From positions 1-64,000 of the forward strand of contig JAEYJO010000030.1 of NCBI GenBank assembly GCA_023408815.1: DNA of 64,000 bases. Reading direction: 5' to 3'. Source of the stretch: Bacillota bacterium. Lineage in GTDB: Bacteria; Bacillota; Clostridia; Lachnospirales; Lachnospiraceae. Positions within the stretch are counted from its first letter, which is position 1. Every line of letters starts with the position of its first letter. The position numbers were made by a program, and so were the translations under genes. Shown one piece after another: positions 63,001 through 64,000 of this stretch. The notes below the pieces were generated by a model, which had not been told where the DNA came from, did no database searches, and worked only from the letters and a program-made list of their open reading frames with translations.

Positions 63001-63527
63001 GAAGTGGGCTTCTGGCAGAGGCAGTCTATCAGAAACCCTCCATATGGAATGTGTACCAGCCCGAGACATGGAAGCTGAAAAGAAGAATAAAGGGAATCAG
63101 TATCCTGAGTTTCCTCGTCCGTCAGAAGATTCATATCAAAGGCTTTTCTTTCACAGGAACGGACAAGGCGAGAGCGCAGATAAAAGCTTTGGAAGCGGAC
63201 GCTATCTATGGTGACAGCTTTGCAAAAATGGCAGATGCGGTAGAAAAGATAGGTAACAATGTTTCTCTGGAATTCGAAGGAATGGACTTTAAAGGAGAAG
63301 GAACCTCAGCCCTGACGATCTGCGGGCGGGCGCCTGCCGGAAACAACACCATTCATATAAGATTTTTCAATGGGGCGGAGGAAAGTAAACAGATTGTAGA
63401 ATTCACACAAACCGGAGAATACCAGGTGCAGACCTTTGCGCTGGAAAGGATAACGGGAAGACAAAAGGTAACCTTTGTATTCATGCCCGGAAGTAATTTT
63501 GATTTTCAATGGTTTCAGTTTGAATAA
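60060..63527 (+). CDS. Large GH2-family glycoside hydrolase (beta-galactosidase-like)
   Basis: 1155 residues, ribosome site GGAGG. The GH2 sandwich (LPHDWLIYDSS, WYSGAGIYRDVWL), Ig-like domain and TIM barrel are followed by long C-terminal beta domains. The acid/base is Glu382 in MWSIGNEIYDTH and the nucleophile Glu461 in VIYGSETSS. The barrel has the NGVCEHHGLGCLGAAF loop and RGAHNMMAP. C-terminal modules (about 650-760 and 800-1155) probably include DUF4982-, Big_4- and CBM-like folds. No signal peptide. Sugar specificity (galactoside, glucuronide or arabinoside) cannot be fixed. Co-transcribed with the esterase. Confidence 0.9.
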   Translation: MKELFNGGWQFLKLEADADYKKAMEKLKEFRPVSLPHDWLIYDSSRLYEDSSGWYVKTLVWEKAGKRAFLIFDGIYMDSTVYVNGKKAGEWKYGYSAFTLDITDYIRCGENQIAVQARFLSPNSRWYSGAGIYRDVWLKVTGETYLEEDGIYINAKRVGTGPHKEKEDFKLSVDTAVGGIIQDRKVDIVHTLFFEGTEIPINSLHTIEGGDALQEFLVKRPKLWDIESPCLYVLHTSLSVDGIIAEEADTRFGFRYPEFHPDKGFFLNGRKVKLNGVCEHHGLGCLGAAFNKSAMERKFRILKEMGVNAVRGAHNMMAPGFMDLADEMGILVISEAFDMWERSKTTYDYARFFTEWAERDVQSWVKRDRNHSGVIMWSIGNEIYDTHADERGQEITRRLQKMVNAHDPRHNAGITIGSNYMPWENARKCADIVKLAGYNYSEKYYQQHHEEHPDWVIYGSETSSIVQSRGVYHFPLKAGILAEDDEQCSALGNSATSWGAKSMEDCVCLDRGMDFSMGQFLWTGFDYIGEPTPYHTKNSYFGQVDTAGFPKDAYYVWQSAWTDHKKAPMVHVFPYWDFNVGQQIDVRVCSNGPEVELFLNEKSLGRQKLTHDPGSGNHIIADYQVLYEEGELRAVAYDENGQSIAVKARKSFGNSHSLILKAENTRIRANSTDLLFIEIGTLDKKGNPVENAADRVKVSVEGAGRLIGLDNGDSTDYDSYKGISRRLFQGKLLAVVGAKKESGAVKVQVSGKGLLPAELICEATEEITETASAARAASYSSAHIFLEENEEHPIVSGSEEEVPVRKIVLTAPEGNVFSPDKKEMWVEAAICPADATDKELSFRAVNDSGVTTNLAVLKQEGNRVHITARGDGSFRLRCMSKSGTEKVRLISQLEFIIKGMGEAFLNPYEFISGSLYTSVKGEAGNGNERGVATARDGETVISYQDIDFGDFGSDEITIPIFALSSEEYPIQIWEGIPGESGSGLLAEAVYQKPSIWNVYQPETWKLKRRIKGISILSFLVRQKIHIKGFSFTGTDKARAQIKALEADAIYGDSFAKMADAVEKIGNNVSLEFEGMDFKGEGTSALTICGRAPAGNNTIHIRFFNGAEESKQIVEFTQTGEYQVQTFALERITGRQKVTFVFMPGSNFDFQWFQFE

Positions 63528-63562
63528 GATAAATATTCTCAGCAGGGATATTCTCAGTTCTA

Positions 63563-63620
63563 TTGACAAGCAGAAATTCGTATGCTATCATAAACGGCGT
63601 TAGCTAACTATGTTCGCTAA
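63563..63620 (+). promoter_or_regulatory. Promoter and putative operator of the TetR gene
   Basis: TTGACA (63563-63568), 17 bases, TATCAT (63586-63591). An inverted repeat TTAGC-N11-GCTAA (63600-63604, 63616-63620), containing the palindrome GTTAGCTAAC, lies across the start point, a normal place for TetR autorepression. Confidence 0.65.
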
Positions 63621-63634
63621 ATAGGAGTGATGAA

Positions 63635-64000
63635 ATGCCAAAGGATAAGAGCGGAACACTGGAAAAAATAATTCCGTGCGCGAAAAGGGAATTTTTAGAT
63701 AAGGGTTTCGAACGAGCTTCTCTGCGGAAGATTGCCGCTGATGCGAATATGTCCGCGGCAGGATTATACCGTCATTTTGAAAGCAAAGAAGCTATGTTTG
63801 ATGCACTGGTGGCTCCCCTCGTGGATACATATCTTCGCAACTATGAAAAATCCATGCAGCTCAGCTATGAGCTTCTGGATACGGAAGAAATCAAAAAGTT
63901 CTGGCAAGTCTCCGAAGAGGAGGGCCTGCAATATATAAACTTCATCTATGACCATTTTGAGGAATTCAAACTCCTGCTAACTTGTTCGGATGGTACAAAG
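63635..64000 (+). CDS. TetR-family regulator, truncated by the window end
   Basis: First 122 residues of a TetR protein, ribosome site AGGAGTG. The helix-turn-helix is FERASLRKIAADANMSAAGLYRHFESKEAMFDALV. The ligand-binding half is only partly present and continues beyond 64000. Targets unknown; the gene follows the GH2 gene but has its own promoter and operator. Confidence 0.9.
   Translation, partial: MPKDKSGTLEKIIPCAKREFLDKGFERASLRKIAADANMSAAGLYRHFESKEAMFDALVAPLVDTYLRNYEKSMQLSYELLDTEEIKKFWQVSEEEGLQYINFIYDHFEEFKLLLTCSDGTK

Overview
The window looks like the chromosome of an anaerobic, gut-type clostridium, most likely Lachnospiraceae. The reasons are the moderately AT-rich DNA, strong GGAGG ribosome sites, consensus sigma-A promoters, AgrC/LytTR signalling, an Lsa/CplR-type ABC-F gene, DUF3169, YibE/F, TSCPD, DUF362, GH127 and GH2 families, and abundant c-di-GMP and chemotaxis proteins. 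I saw no rRNA, tRNA or CRISPR array. All calls come from reading the sequence; no database was searched.

Layout. 1-130: end of an IS3-like element. 0.3-6.5 kb: fructokinase, GlgX-type debranching enzyme, S1-domain protein, YbaK-like deacylase and a LacI regulator. 6.5-10.7 kb (minus): V4R protein plus PAS-GGDEF cyclase, then an AgrC/AgrA-like pair. 11.2-13.4 kb: PrsA/SurA-like foldase and a DUF262 protein. 13.7-17.5 kb (minus): two ammonium units, amt-glnK and a single-gene Amt-PII fusion, each with a promoter followed almost at once by a terminator-like hairpin. 17.5-18.4 kb: an internally deleted IS with 26-bp terminal repeats and 26-bp flanking direct repeats. 18.5-24.4 kb: chemoreceptor with a structured leader, PhoA-type phosphatase with Pho-box-like repeats, YibE/F, and an XRE/DUF3169 pair with two matched operators. 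24.4-26.3 kb: ABC-F gene with a uORF/attenuator leader.

26.3-33.3 kb is a carbohydrate locus: AraC regulator, intact GH127 enzyme, and an LplABC-like importer in which all three genes are broken by different lesions. 33.3-39.1 kb: two metallophosphoesterases, a DUF3810 putative metalloprotease, exonuclease III and a repeat-rich acidic lipoprotein. 39.2-42.1 kb: MBOAT acyltransferase with an SGNH/AlgJ-like partner, and a cruciform-forming repeat. 42.3-49.6 kb: lipoprotein, HAD/PTP/DUF362 operon, EAL-HDOD protein, MurG, TSCPD protein and a membrane protein. 49.6-55.3 kb: Cache chemoreceptor, Pgi, DUF4430 plus ECF S component, LysR.

55.4-56.9 kb holds the most unusual item: a tyrosine recombinase gene bracketed by two near-identical 25-bp core-type sites in inverted orientation and by paired CCGTCA repeats. 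It looks like a self-contained invertible or integrative unit. 57.2-64 kb: HD-GYP protein, sialate O-acetylesterase, large GH2 enzyme, and a TetR regulator cut by the window end. Themes are glycan and glycogen use, ammonium sensing, c-di-GMP signalling and chemotaxis.
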